This document shows, piece by piece, positions 29,612 through 38,042 of a stretch of DNA of 64,000 nucleotides. The position numbers and the translations under genes are program-made. Each line of letters begins with the position of its first letter. The first letter of the stretch is position 1. Origin of the DNA: UBA7702 sp040776805 (GTDB taxonomy: Bacteria; Bacillota; Dehalobacteriia; UBA7702); NCBI GenBank assembly GCA_040776805.1, contig JAXGZS010000005.1, positions 62,001 through 126,000 of the forward strand. Reading direction: 5' to 3'. The notes beneath the pieces are model-generated. The model was given only the letters and a program-made list of their open reading frames with translations. It had not been told where the DNA came from and searched no databases.

Positions 29612-30778
29612 CTACTTGATGTAACCCATGGGATCCACAGGATTGCCGTCCACCCGCACCTCGAAATGAAGATGATTGCCGGTGCTGGAACCGGTGGTGC
29701 CCACGCCGCCGATCTGCTGTCCGCGGCTTACCGTTTCGCCGACGCTGACATAAATGGCGGAGAGATGACCGTATAAGGTCACAATATTGCTGCCATGGCT
29801 GATCACAACGTAATGGCCGTAACCCGTGGATAATTGTTTGACGGTAATCACCGTGCCGGACTCCGCGGCCAAAACGGGAGTGCCTTTGGGCGCCGCGATA
29901 TCGACGCCGGTATGCATCTTATACGTACCGCTGATGGGATGAGTGCGATAACCAAAAGGCGAAGTTTGTCTGCCGGCAATACTCAAAGGCCAGCCAAAGG
30001 AGCCCGAACCGGTGTAGGTATAGCCGGGGTCAGAAACGGAAATGGAAGCGTAATAAGAATTGATTTCCGAAGCGATGCTGGCGGATTGAGATTGCATTTC
30101 ATCAATCTCCGCCTGAATCGCGTCTTCTTCGGTGCCAAGCTGAGCCAAAAGGGTTGATTTGGCGTCAACCTGAGCAAGGTATTCTGTTTCTTCGGCTTCT
30201 TTTTGCGCCTGGAGCGCGGCAATTTCATTCCTCGTCACTTCCAGCTCATTGAGCTTTTGCTCCGCCAAAACCTTATTCTCGTTGATGGAATTGATGATGG
30301 ATTGATCCTGATTGACGATCTTGCCTAAAAAGACGAAGCCGGAAATAAAATCCTGAATGTTTTGAGAACTAAACAGCACATCTAAATAGGAAACATCGCC
30401 ATTTTTGTAAATTGCATTAACACGGTCTCGAAGCTCCGCTTGGGACGCGGCCAAGGCCGCCTGAATACCGTCGTATTCTTCCTGCTGCTTCGCAAGGTTC
30501 GCTTCGGCTTCTTTCAGCTGGTTGTAAATCGTATCGATTTCCGCCTGCACCGCGTCAAGATTGGTGTTGATCTGATCAAGCTGGGCTTGGGCATCATCCT
30601 GGGCTGTCTGGTTGGCATCGAGTTCATCCTGTTTTTGCTCAATTTGGGAATCCACTTCACTCTTCTGATCTTTGAGATCAGATACATTGGACGCTACAAC
30701 GAAACTACTTAAAGCAAGCACAACGACGAATACAACGGCGAGCATCTGTAGCGGTTTTTTGTACAATTTCCTCATCAT
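29612..30778 (-). CDS. Murein hydrolase activator, EnvC/M23 family with coiled coil
   Basis: This 388-residue protein has an N-terminal signal anchor (MLAVVFVVVLALSSFVVA) then about 220 residues of coiled coil (heptads from VSDLKDQKSEVDS to MQSQSASIASEI). The C-terminal domain is an M23 (LytM) fold with MHTGVDIAAPKG and NHLHFEVRVDG, the HxxxD and HxH zinc ligands. Intact ligands suggest an active endopeptidase, unlike EnvC of E. coli. It fits the FtsEX-activated cell-wall hydrolase, and the ftsX gene is 57 bp upstream. Confidence 0.9.
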   Translation of the reverse strand: MMRKLYKKPLQMLAVVFVVVLALSSFVVASNVSDLKDQKSEVDSQIEQKQDELDANQTAQDDAQAQLDQINTNLDAVQAEIDTIYNQLKEAEANLAKQQEEYDGIQAALAASQAELRDRVNAIYKNGDVSYLDVLFSSQNIQDFISGFVFLGKIVNQDQSIINSINENKVLAEQKLNELEVTRNEIAALQAQKEAEETEYLAQVDAKSTLLAQLGTEEDAIQAEIDEMQSQSASIASEINSYYASISVSDPGYTYTGSGSFGWPLSIAGRQTSPFGYRTHPISGTYKMHTGVDIAAPKGTPVLAAESGTVITVKQLSTGYGHYVVISHGSNIVTLYGHLSAIYVSVGETVSRGQQIGGVGTTGSSTGNHLHFEVRVDGNPVDPMGYIK

Positions 30779-30834
30779 AAAATTGATCTTTCCTCTTTCA
30801 AAAGGTTCTAACTGTTCTTTTCCATTCTCTATGT

Positions 30835-31737
30835 TTACTGTACTTTCTTTCGTTCCTTCAAATAAACGTTAAGCGAAAGCAACGATCCGGCGGAACCGAG
30901 AAAAACGCCGAAAACAATCATCACCAGGAACATATAAACAAAGGACATGTTAAAGGAAACAAGGTTCATAAAGACCAGCACAGAACTGAGTTTGTCAATG
31001 ACAATGGAGTAGGCGCCGTAGATCAGGCCCACGGAGACAATGCCCCCGAGGAACCCCATGACCATCCCGGCAATGCAGAAGGGCCAGCGGATGTACCAAT
31101 TGGACGCCCCTACGTAGCGCATGATTACGATTTCCCATTTGCGGCTGGCCACGGTGATTTTGATATTAAAGGCCACAATGACAATGGAAGCGATGATCAT
31201 CAGTATGATCAGTCCGATACCAAAGTACCGTACCCACTTCAACATCGTGAACATGTTATCCACGGTGTCTTCGCCGTACTTGGCGTCGCTGATACCGCTT
31301 AGAGTTTCCACTTTTTCGGCGATGGTGGCGACCTCATCGGGATCCGCGACGGTGATCATATAGGAATCCGGCAGCGGATTGGAACCGAGGCTGTCCAAAA
31401 GATCAGCGGGTGTTTCCTCCAGTTGGGCGGCCATGTCGGCCAGGGCCTCTTCTTTCGAAATAAAGGTAACGGTTTCCACTCCGTTCATACCACGAATATC
31501 GGAGATCAGGTTTGCAGCTGCCGTGGCGGAAATATCGTCGGCGATAAAGGCCTGCACTTCTACGGTAGACTCAATATCGCTGGCGAATTTATCAACATTC
31601 ATCAAGAGAACGGTAAAAACGCCGCAAACAAAGAGGGTCAGGGCGATGGTGGCGATGGAAGCAATGGTCATGGCGAGATTGCGCCCCAAAGACTGGAATG
31701 CCTCCACAAAGAAACGTCTAAATGAGCGTAACTTCAT
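30835..31737 (-). CDS. ftsX: Cell division protein FtsX
   Basis: The ATG at 31737 (MKLRSFRRFFVEAF) follows GGAGG; 300 residues. One N-terminal membrane helix (AMTIASIATIALTLFVCGVFTVLL) leads into the extracytoplasmic domain (about 55-165). Three more helices (FGIGLIILMIIASIVIV, GMVMGFLGGIVSVGLIYGAY, MFLVMIVFGVFLGSAGSLL) follow. This is the FtsX topology. FtsX passes ATPase-driven movement of FtsE to the external hydrolase. The hydrolase gene downstream is the likely partner. It overlaps ftsE by 20 bp. Confidence 0.95.
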   Translation of the reverse strand: MKLRSFRRFFVEAFQSLGRNLAMTIASIATIALTLFVCGVFTVLLMNVDKFASDIESTVEVQAFIADDISATAAANLISDIRGMNGVETVTFISKEEALADMAAQLEETPADLLDSLGSNPLPDSYMITVADPDEVATIAEKVETLSGISDAKYGEDTVDNMFTMLKWVRYFGIGLIILMIIASIVIVAFNIKITVASRKWEIVIMRYVGASNWYIRWPFCIAGMVMGFLGGIVSVGLIYGAYSIVIDKLSSVLVFMNLVSFNMSFVYMFLVMIVFGVFLGSAGSLLSLNVYLKERKKVQ

Positions 31738-32416
31738 GATAGCCTCCTCTCGCCTTATCATAAATGATTTGGCCCTCGCTGAGCATGATCACCCGTTTTT
31801 TCATGCAATCCACAATGTCTTTGGCGTGGGTCGCCATGAGGACGGTGGTGCCTTTGTCGTTGATGGTTTGCAAAACTTCCATCAATTCATAGGCGTTTTG
31901 GGGATCAAGATTTCCCGTGGGCTCATCGGCAATGAGGATTGCCGGACGGTTGACCAAAGCTCTGGCAATGGCCACCCGCTGCTGTTCGCCGCCGGACAAT
32001 TCCGAAGGGAAATTCAAGGCCTTATGGGAGAGTCCCACCACTTCTAAAATTTCGGGAACTCTGATTTTAATATCTTTTCTTTTACATTCCGTTACCTCCA
32101 TGGCGTAGGCAACGTTGTCATATACGTTTTTTTTGGGAAGCAACCGGTAGTCCTGAAAGACCATACCCATGGCCCGGCGGTGCTTCAACAGATCCCGCCG
32201 CCGAATTCGGTTCAGGTCGCGGCCGTTTACAATGATATCTCCCTCGGTGACGCCCTCCTCTCTGAAAAGCAGCCGTATCAGCGTACTTTTCCCGGCGCCG
32301 CTGGCGCCGCAGAGGAAAACAAACTCACCGGGTTCGATCTCCATCGTAATATTATCAAGGGCGAGCGCTCCTTTATCGTATTTCTTGGAAACGCCCTGCA
32401 GACTTATCATTCCCAC
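31718..32416 (-). CDS. ftsE: Cell division ATP-binding protein FtsE
   Basis: This 232-residue ABC ATPase has Walker A GASGAGKSTL, signature LSGGEQQRVAIARAL, Walker B ILIADEPTGNLD and the H-loop in LMATHAKDI. The start is a GTG at 32416 with GAGGAGG 5 bp upstream. ATG at 32410 is possible but farther from that site. It is the first gene of the ftsE-ftsX-M23-(S41) run, whose layout is typical of Bacillota. Confidence 0.95.
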   Translation of the reverse strand: MGMISLQGVSKKYDKGALALDNITMEIEPGEFVFLCGASGAGKSTLIRLLFREEGVTEGDIIVNGRDLNRIRRRDLLKHRRAMGMVFQDYRLLPKKNVYDNVAYAMEVTECKRKDIKIRVPEILEVVGLSHKALNFPSELSGGEQQRVAIARALVNRPAILIADEPTGNLDPQNAYELMEVLQTINDKGTTVLMATHAKDIVDCMKKRVIMLSEGQIIYDKARGGYHEVTLI

Positions 32417-32452
32417 ACAATCCTCCTCATAGGTTTATAGCAACACATTGAC

Positions 32453-32480
32453 ATTATATCATACTTTTAAAAAATTGCAC
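32453..32480 (-). promoter_or_regulatory. Candidate promoter of ftsEX operon (extended -10)
   Basis: The minus strand reads TATGATATAAT with TATAAT at 32453-32458 and an extended TG. The -35 (GTGCAA or TGCAAT about 17 bp upstream) is weak, so the extended -10 would carry most of the strength. Between here and 32693 I see no gene. Confidence 0.5.
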
Positions 32481-32692
32481 GTCCAAATTGCTCCTTTCCG
32501 GGAAAATTTCCCCAATTTTATGCAAAAAATACGCATTACGAGGGGAAGAATCATTTTTTATTCACAAAACATTCATACTCACCGACATTTTTCGCGGAAA
32601 AAACAGCCGGCCTTAGCATATCCTCTGAAACCGTTGCGTTTCCTTAATATATAGGGCCTTAACAAGGACTTTCCCATATCATACCGAACCCC

Positions 32693-32721
32693 TTGACTTT
32701 TCTTGGCAATCACTATATCCT
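32693..32721 (+). promoter_or_regulatory. Promoter of the flavoprotein gene
   Basis: TTGACT at 32693-32698 and TATCCT at 32716-32721, 17 bp apart on the plus strand, about 90 bp before the start codon. Confidence 0.55.
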
Positions 32722-32812
32722 TTCTATAAAGGCGTTTTAAGCAACAGTCCGCGGCAAAGCTGCCACAAGTTCTCTTGACCGGCAGCCCGAAACAGGAAGA
32801 AGGAACCATAAA

Positions 32813-33358
32813 ATGAAAATTTTAGCGTTATATGCCAGCCCTCACAAACCCCAAAGCAATTCCAACTATCTCCTCGACGTCATTCTCGATGAAATCAATC
32901 GTGTCGGCGGTCATCAAGTTTTAAAATATGATTTGACGGATATGACCATCGGCGCTTGCATCAACTGCGGCGTATGCCGCCGTCCGGACAGCAAAGGCTG
33001 TTTTCAAAAGGACGATATGCCCACCGTGGCCACGGCCATTGCCGAAGCCGATTACATCTTCATGGCCTCGCCCCTCTATTGGTGGAACATCAGTGCCACG
33101 TTAAAAGGCTGTATCGATCGGTTTTACGGCATCCCCTTCTCCTTTTTTCACGGCAAGACGATCCATCTCGTCATGGCGGGCCAGTCGGAAACGGGCAACG
33201 AAGGTTACCGCCTGGTGAAAAACACGATGCAATGCGTTTGTGATTACATCGGCGCTCACCTGGAAACTTATTTTGCCTCCGCTTCTACCCTGACGATCCC
33301 GGCCTGGGACAATGAAACCCTGATCGCCCAGGCAAAGGCCATCGGCAGAAAATTCTAA
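32813..33358 (+). CDS. Flavodoxin-family NAD(P)H oxidoreductase
   Basis: This 181-residue protein has the FMN phosphate loop (YASPHKPQSNSNYL) at the N-terminus. CINCGVCRRPD near residue 48 is the CxxC segment seen in many anaerobe members. SPLYWWNISATLKGCIDRFYG is the isoalloxazine-contacting region. Members reduce quinones, nitro compounds or azo dyes, or act with partner Fe-S proteins. The natural substrate is unknown. The next gene starts 16 bp downstream on the same strand. Confidence 0.82.
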   Translation: MKILALYASPHKPQSNSNYLLDVILDEINRVGGHQVLKYDLTDMTIGACINCGVCRRPDSKGCFQKDDMPTVATAIAEADYIFMASPLYWWNISATLKGCIDRFYGIPFSFFHGKTIHLVMAGQSETGNEGYRLVKNTMQCVCDYIGAHLETYFASASTLTIPAWDNETLIAQAKAIGRKF

Positions 33359-33374
33359 AGGACGGTTCACCACC

Positions 33375-33908
33375 ATGATTTGCAAACACTGCGGTTACGA
33401 CGTTCCCAGCGGCATCGAATATTGCACGGCCTGCGGCGAACCGATGCCGAAGATAAAAGAAGACGAATTTAGAAAAAACGCCTCCGCCGAAGCGCCGGAA
33501 GCCGTTCTTAGCAAAAAGGAATTCAATAAACACTACGTACCGTATTCCGTGAAGCTTTCCGTCCACGCCGGCGCCATCTTATCTTACTTCTATATCGCGC
33601 TATCCCTCTATATTTCCATTGGCGTACTGGTATTGGGAAAAGCCCGGGTGACCGACATCATTTTGCTGGCCGTCAGCGTCTTACTGGCCATTTTAACCGC
33701 GGGTTTCCACATCAAAAAGAACCTTCTCTGCGCGGTGCTCATCACCGCCATCGCCGCGCTTTTCACGATTTACAGTCTCGTCACAGCGCATCAACTGACG
33801 GTGGTTTGGCTCTGCGCCGGGATTCTCGCGATTTACGGTATCTACCAAAACCAAAAACTTTGGCGCGCTTACCAAGAAACCGGCAAACTGCCGCCGCGGG
33901 TTCGCTAA
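33375..33908 (+). CDS. Zinc-ribbon membrane protein of unknown function
   Basis: This 177-residue protein starts with a zinc ribbon, Cys3-x2-Cys6 and Cys17-x2-Cys20, followed by an acidic linker. The remainder holds about four hydrophobic helices (from about residue 57) and a short basic tail ending KLPPRVR. The layout is common in Bacillota, where no function has been fixed. Its last 153 bp recur in a diverged second copy at 34947-35099. Confidence 0.7.
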   Translation: MICKHCGYDVPSGIEYCTACGEPMPKIKEDEFRKNASAEAPEAVLSKKEFNKHYVPYSVKLSVHAGAILSYFYIALSLYISIGVLVLGKARVTDIILLAVSVLLAILTAGFHIKKNLLCAVLITAIAALFTIYSLVTAHQLTVVWLCAGILAIYGIYQNQKLWRAYQETGKLPPRVR

Positions 33909-33920
33909 AAGAGAACTAAA

Positions 33921-33953
33921 AAAAGGCCTGCATTGAACCGCAGGCCTTTTTTA
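33921..33953 (+). terminator. Terminator of flavoprotein/zinc-ribbon operon
   Basis: AAAAGGCCTGC-ATTGAACC-GCAGGCCTTTT, an 11-bp stem with a following T-run, 13 bp after the stop codon. It can also work for the minus-strand gene at 33968-34354. Confidence 0.9.
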
Positions 33954-33967
33954 CATTAGAAGATGGT

Positions 33968-34354
33968 CTATTCCGCAGTGATACGGTTATTATCTTTCCG
34001 GTGACGTATCAGGCGGAGGATGAAGTTGATCAGATAACAGATAAAAAAGATAGATAAAACAGGGAAAGCCAATGTGTTAAAAAGATAGTATAGTATTGCA
34101 TCACCACCTGCAACCTCATAAAAATGTGTAATAGACTCTATTATGTATTTTTCACTAATAAAGACATGAACAACGGAAGACAAGCCAATTACAATCATAA
34201 AGGCAACTTTCCAAAACTTATTGCTGAAAGCCTTTTTAAAATATACCTTAGAACAGATCATAATTACCCAAGATAGAGCTAATAGGCCAATGGTGGCGCA
34301 TACCATAAAGAGTAACATACCACTATTAATTAGTGATACAACGATGCTTAACAT
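33968..34354 (-). CDS. Small membrane protein of unknown function
   Basis: This 128-residue protein has at least three hydrophobic helices (LINSGMLLFMVCATIGLLALSWVIM, VAFMIVIGLSSVVHVFI, LFNTLAFPVLSIFFICYLINFI, split here). The C-terminus is basic (LRLIRHRKDNNR). I do not recognise a family. The sequence is AT-richer than the flanking genes, which fits the accessory nature of this stretch. It is preceded by AAGGAGG at a good distance. Confidence 0.6.
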   Translation of the reverse strand: MLSIVVSLINSGMLLFMVCATIGLLALSWVIMICSKVYFKKAFSNKFWKVAFMIVIGLSSVVHVFISEKYIIESITHFYEVAGGDAILYYLFNTLAFPVLSIFFICYLINFILRLIRHRKDNNRITAE

Positions 34355-34417
34355 AGAAATTACCTCCTTCTGGCAGACCTTTACTAAATGATTAAAGGTC
34401 TTTTATATGTATCCTCA

Positions 34418-34666
34418 TTAGTGATTTAAATAACCGTAAAAATAATAACGATTTAGAAGGCCCGCCACCGCACGTTCTGAACGAGCTAAAAGATACTTGG
34501 TGTCGCTAATTGCGACTGGTACATAAACAACCATCGCCGTGGCTTCCGTCATCGCCTGCTCTGCCTCGGACAAACCGGAATCATTTTCGGCTAAAACACC
34601 CGTTGAAAAAATGAATATCAGACCAACCACCAGCAACGTCGCGATATGCTTTCTACACGCCTTCAT
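34418..34666 (-). CDS. Small secreted or membrane-anchored protein, unknown
   Basis: The start is the ATG at 34666 with GAGGAAAAC upstream, rather than the longer frame from 34741. The 82-residue product begins MKACRKHIATLLVVGLIFIF with an AxA-like cleavage region (STGVLAEN). The mature part is about 55 residues long. Mature sequence SEAEQAMTEATAMVVYVPV has no recognised motif. It lies between the duplicated copies of the zinc-ribbon gene tail. Confidence 0.55.
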   Translation of the reverse strand: MKACRKHIATLLVVGLIFIFSTGVLAENDSGLSEAEQAMTEATAMVVYVPVAISDTKYLLARSERAVAGLLNRYYFYGYLNH

Positions 34667-34927
34667 TGTTTTCCTCGGATTTTCTTTTAAAATGATGCTT
34701 TGTTTAAAATCATGACTGCCTTTCCCATCGTACCCTATCATCCGGTCTAAGTAACGTTATCTGTTCTCATTGCGGTTTTGGCAAACTGCCAGTATCCATG
34801 CCCTTCACACACGAATACCATTTTTATTTACGTTTATCATAACAGAATGGAACAGGCCAGTCAATAACAGATTGTACAGAAAATGAAGTTGAAATATTTA
34901 TCTCTATTTCATCATTTCCTTTTACGC

Positions 34928-34953
34928 AAAAAAGCGCAGTTTCACTGCGCTTT
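34928..34953. terminator. Hairpin with T-run at the edge of the duplicated segment
   Basis: AAAAGCGCAG-TTTCA-CTGCGCTTTT is a 10-bp stem flanked by A and T runs. It lies exactly where similarity to the zinc-ribbon gene begins (GCGCTTTTCAC at 34947). Confidence 0.65.
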
Positions 34954-35099
34954 TCACTCTTTACAGTCTCGTCACAGCGCATCAACTGACGGTGGTCTGG
35001 CTCTGCGCCGGGATTCTTGCGATTTACGGCATCCATCAAAATCAAAAAATTTGGCGCGCTTACCAGGAAACCGGTAAACTGCCGCCGCGAGTCCACTAA
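34947..35099 (+). pseudogene. Truncated second copy of the zinc-ribbon membrane protein gene (3' end only)
   Basis: These 153 bp align without gaps to 33756-33908, with about 14 differences (about 91% identity). The frame reads YSLVTAHQLTVVWLCAGILA and ends KLPPRVH before its own TAA. No zinc ribbon or start codon precedes it, so it cannot make the protein. Most differences are at third codon positions, so the copy seems to have diverged as a working paralogue before it was truncated. It directly follows the hairpin at 34928-34953. Confidence 0.85.
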
Positions 35100-35130
35100 A
35101 AAATATAAATAGATACAACAAAGGCATGAT

Positions 35131-35192
35131 AAAGAGGCTGCCGCAAAATAGTTTTCAAGAGATAGAAAGCTATTTTGCGGCAGCCCCTTTTT
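35131..35192. repeat. Long hairpin, left copy of an inverted pair bracketing the S-layer island
   Basis: The arms 35136-35151 (GGCTGCCGCAAAATAG) and 35170-35185 pair over 16 bp, followed by CCTTTTT on the plus strand. It is related, as an inverted copy, to 43171-43234. The stem positions that differ between the copies change on both sides, so pairing is kept. It can act as a terminator for either strand. Confidence 0.85.
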
Positions 35193-35227
35193 AAAGAAGG
35201 TAGGGATAGGATCGCGTTAAAAAGGAT

Positions 35228-38008
35228 TTATTCTTCCATATTTTTTATATTTTTCACAAAGCGCATGAGCATGGTGGCGGCTTCGGCCCGGGTAGCCTTT
35301 CCGCCGGGGCGCAGCTTGTTGTTGTCGCCCTGGATGATACCTACACCGCAGGCCCACTTCATGGCGGTGATGGCGTAGCCGGAAACGGCGCTGCCGTCAC
35401 TGAATTTGGAGAGCTCAAAATCATCGCCGCCGCTGAGGTCATAGCCCTTATACTCAGCGTAGCGGTAGAGGAGGACGGCCGTCTGTTCCCTGGTGACGGC
35501 GCCGTTGGTGCCGAAGGTGGTAGCGTTGTAACCCTTGACGATGCCCTTATCGGCAGCCCAGATCACGGCCTTGGTGTACCATTGGTTGGCGGCGACGTCA
35601 TGGAAGGGATTGGCCGCCGCGGTGGCGGGTTCCCCCGCGAGGCGGTAGAGAACCGTGACCAGCATGGCCCGGGTCATGGTATCATTGGGAGCGAAAACAG
35701 TGGCGGAAAGGCCTTTGAAAAGCCCCTCCAACAGGACAAAGTCGATGCCCTCATGATACCATTTGGAAACATCCACGTCGGTAAATTGTTTGGCCGGGCA
35801 GTTGTGGAGGAAGGAGGCCGCAATGGTGTGGTCGGCGGTGACATTGGTAAAGGTATAGCTGGTAACAGCGCCGACGCTGACGCCGTCCACAAGGACGTCG
35901 GCGACGACATAGCCGTAATTCGGAGTGATGGTGAAGGTGATATCTTGGTTTTGATTCACGTTGCAGTCACCGGAAGGCGTGATACTGCCCCCTTCCGTCG
36001 CCGTCGCTGTGATCAGGCAGGGCGTATAGGGCAATCCCTTTAATACGGGATAGCTGTCCGCCGCCGTCATGCGCCAGGGATCCATGGTATTGTAGTAGTC
36101 CGGGGCAGTGCCTCCGCCTGTGTACCAAACCCAATCGTCGCCATAGAAGGATTTCGTCTTGAGCTGAGCTGCGGTGCCTCCCTGATAAGCGCCTTCGAGG
36201 TCTTCCTCGGCAAGGATATCCATTCCGGCGGCTTTACCGCCCACCGCTTTTGTCACGTTTGCATTTATTTCATAATAGTTTTGGGTCGTCGTGGTCATGT
36301 ATATGATACCAAAGAGGCCGCCCTCGTAGGCATCGGCGCCGTTGCCGTTGTTGACCGCGCTGACATCCGCCGCCGTGCTATAGGTATTGGCTACGCTGAC
36401 CTCACCGGCGGCGCCGATGATACCTCCCGCCGTAATGCCGACGCACCGGCCGCTATCTGTCGGCGGGCTATTGCTGACCCCCGCCACCGAGGCGCGGTTA
36501 TAACTGTTGGCAAGGAAAATATTAGGGCTTGCAAAATCATGGAAGCTGGTGGAGCCGAAAAGACCTCCGGCCATGGTGGTACCGGCCGCAGCATAGACCT
36601 CTTTGTCCGCCCCCAAATTGGCACAGTTGAGAACCTGCACTCCGGCATAATCGCCGTCTCCCGAATCGACATGGCCGATGAGACCCCCGGCATAGGCGCG
36701 TAAGCCCGGAATCAAGTTGACGGAAGAGATGTCGGCGTTATTTTCGCAGTTTTCGATCTTCACAGCGTTGCTGTAACCGTTGACGTAACCGGCGATACCG
36801 CCGGCAAAAGCAAACTCATTCCCCTCGCTGATGGTGGGAACATCGTAATAATCCACAATATGATTGGCAATGACGACGGATACTTCTCCCGTATTGGCGC
36901 AGCCTTTCAGGTTTGATCTGGAACCGATGTAACCGGCGATACCGCCGGCGTAGACTTGATTGCCCGCCCCGATTTTTGAGATGCCGGAAGCATCCACTTG
37001 TACGGTGTTAAGAGAATCCTCTATGCTGCTCTCAGAGAGGCCGCCGACGATGCCGCCGGCATAACAGACGTAATAATGCTGGGGTGATAAAACAATGCTG
37101 CCCTCTCCCGTAACGGTGCAGCCGCTGATGTCAATTCCTGGGTCTTTGGCGTTCATGATCCCCGCGATGCCGCCGACCAGGGGGCCCTCAATGATCTCCC
37201 CATTGTCGATCACAACGTCACAATTTATAATGGACGTACCGCTTCGTCCCGCAATCCCTCCGACATAGTTTGACCAGGAGGCTCCACGCAAGCTCCCGGT
37301 GGTAAACGTAACGGTGCAGCCGTCGATGGCCGCGGGATAAAAGCCTCCGGTACTGCTATCCCATTGGGGATACGCGTAACCTGTGATACCTCCCATCGCA
37401 CCGTTGGGTGTGGTGCTGGTAACCACGTCCCCTTCGTAAATGACGTGACAGTCCTCAACGCTGCCGCCATAGAGGTAGCCGGTAATCCCCCCGAACAAGG
37501 CGTAATTGTATGCGGTAATTTCCACCCCCGCAACCGTTACAGTCAAACCGCTGACCTTTGCGTCGGCACCATCGATATAACCGAAGAGACCGGCATAGGC
37601 TGAATTTTGGGCGGGGTCGTCAAAGTCAATCTGAAGGTTTTCAATGCGGTATCCGTCTCCGATGTACTTTCCGGTGAAGTAATCGGGATCGTTACTGCCC
37701 TCGCCGAAGCCGCCGATGGGCGTCCAAAAACCACCATTATACTGGGCAAGGTCGATATCCGCAGTCTGGATATAGTTTAAATCAAGGTGCTCGCTGATGT
37801 GCGCAAGCTGGGCTGCAGTGGATATATGGTAATACTCCACGCCGCCAATCATTTCGGATTCCGTAAAGCCGCCTTCGTCAACGGAGACCATACAGCCCGG
37901 TACCATGCAGGTATCACCGCTGTCGGCCAGAACGCCGGCGGGAACGGCCGCGACCAGAATCAAGGCTGTGGCAAGCATCAGGATGTAAGAAAGAATTCTT
38001 TTACGCAT
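35228..38008 (-). CDS. Secreted SLH protein with GLUG-like repeats
   Basis: The ATG at 38008 (MRKRILSYILMLATALIL) follows GAGGAG; 926 residues with a signal peptide ending near VLADSG. Residues 45-640 hold repeated GLUG-like motifs (GGITGYLYGGSVEDC, GGIAGYIGSRSNLKGC, GGIAGYVNG) that form a right-handed beta structure in adhesins. An InlB-type B repeat (YVVADVLVDGVSVGAV) follows near 690-750. Three SLH domains fill about 750-926. The protein should be displayed on the surface, possibly as an adhesin; the ligand is unknown. Its last 230 residues are almost the same as those of the neighbouring SLH protein. There is a 34-bp gap to that gene upstream. Confidence 0.87.
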   Translation of the reverse strand: MRKRILSYILMLATALILVAAVPAGVLADSGDTCMVPGCMVSVDEGGFTESEMIGGVEYYHISTAAQLAHISEHLDLNYIQTADIDLAQYNGGFWTPIGGFGEGSNDPDYFTGKYIGDGYRIENLQIDFDDPAQNSAYAGLFGYIDGADAKVSGLTVTVAGVEITAYNYALFGGITGYLYGGSVEDCHVIYEGDVVTSTTPNGAMGGITGYAYPQWDSSTGGFYPAAIDGCTVTFTTGSLRGASWSNYVGGIAGRSGTSIINCDVVIDNGEIIEGPLVGGIAGIMNAKDPGIDISGCTVTGEGSIVLSPQHYYVCYAGGIVGGLSESSIEDSLNTVQVDASGISKIGAGNQVYAGGIAGYIGSRSNLKGCANTGEVSVVIANHIVDYYDVPTISEGNEFAFAGGIAGYVNGYSNAVKIENCENNADISSVNLIPGLRAYAGGLIGHVDSGDGDYAGVQVLNCANLGADKEVYAAAGTTMAGGLFGSTSFHDFASPNIFLANSYNRASVAGVSNSPPTDSGRCVGITAGGIIGAAGEVSVANTYSTAADVSAVNNGNGADAYEGGLFGIIYMTTTTQNYYEINANVTKAVGGKAAGMDILAEEDLEGAYQGGTAAQLKTKSFYGDDWVWYTGGGTAPDYYNTMDPWRMTAADSYPVLKGLPYTPCLITATATEGGSITPSGDCNVNQNQDITFTITPNYGYVVADVLVDGVSVGAVTSYTFTNVTADHTIAASFLHNCPAKQFTDVDVSKWYHEGIDFVLLEGLFKGLSATVFAPNDTMTRAMLVTVLYRLAGEPATAAANPFHDVAANQWYTKAVIWAADKGIVKGYNATTFGTNGAVTREQTAVLLYRYAEYKGYDLSGGDDFELSKFSDGSAVSGYAITAMKWACGVGIIQGDNNKLRPGGKATRAEAATMLMRFVKNIKNMEE
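35243..35935 (-). repeat. Copy 1 of a roughly 690-bp coding direct repeat (B-repeat plus SLH cassette)
   Basis: This segment encodes the C-terminal 230 residues of the downstream SLH protein. It matches 38058-38745 in the same orientation over its whole length, with long identical blocks (for example the stretch coding for AATAANPFHDVAANQWYTK). Lower identity appears only at the last SLH domain and linker positions. Confidence 0.85.
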
Positions 38009-38042
38009 GGGATCTCCTCGCTTTCTTTTGATCAATCCACCA

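Noticed and set aside
34824..35096. A minus-strand reading frame over the duplicated zinc-ribbon tail
   Set aside because: It is the antisense shadow of a coding-like segment. The plus-strand frame carries the homology.
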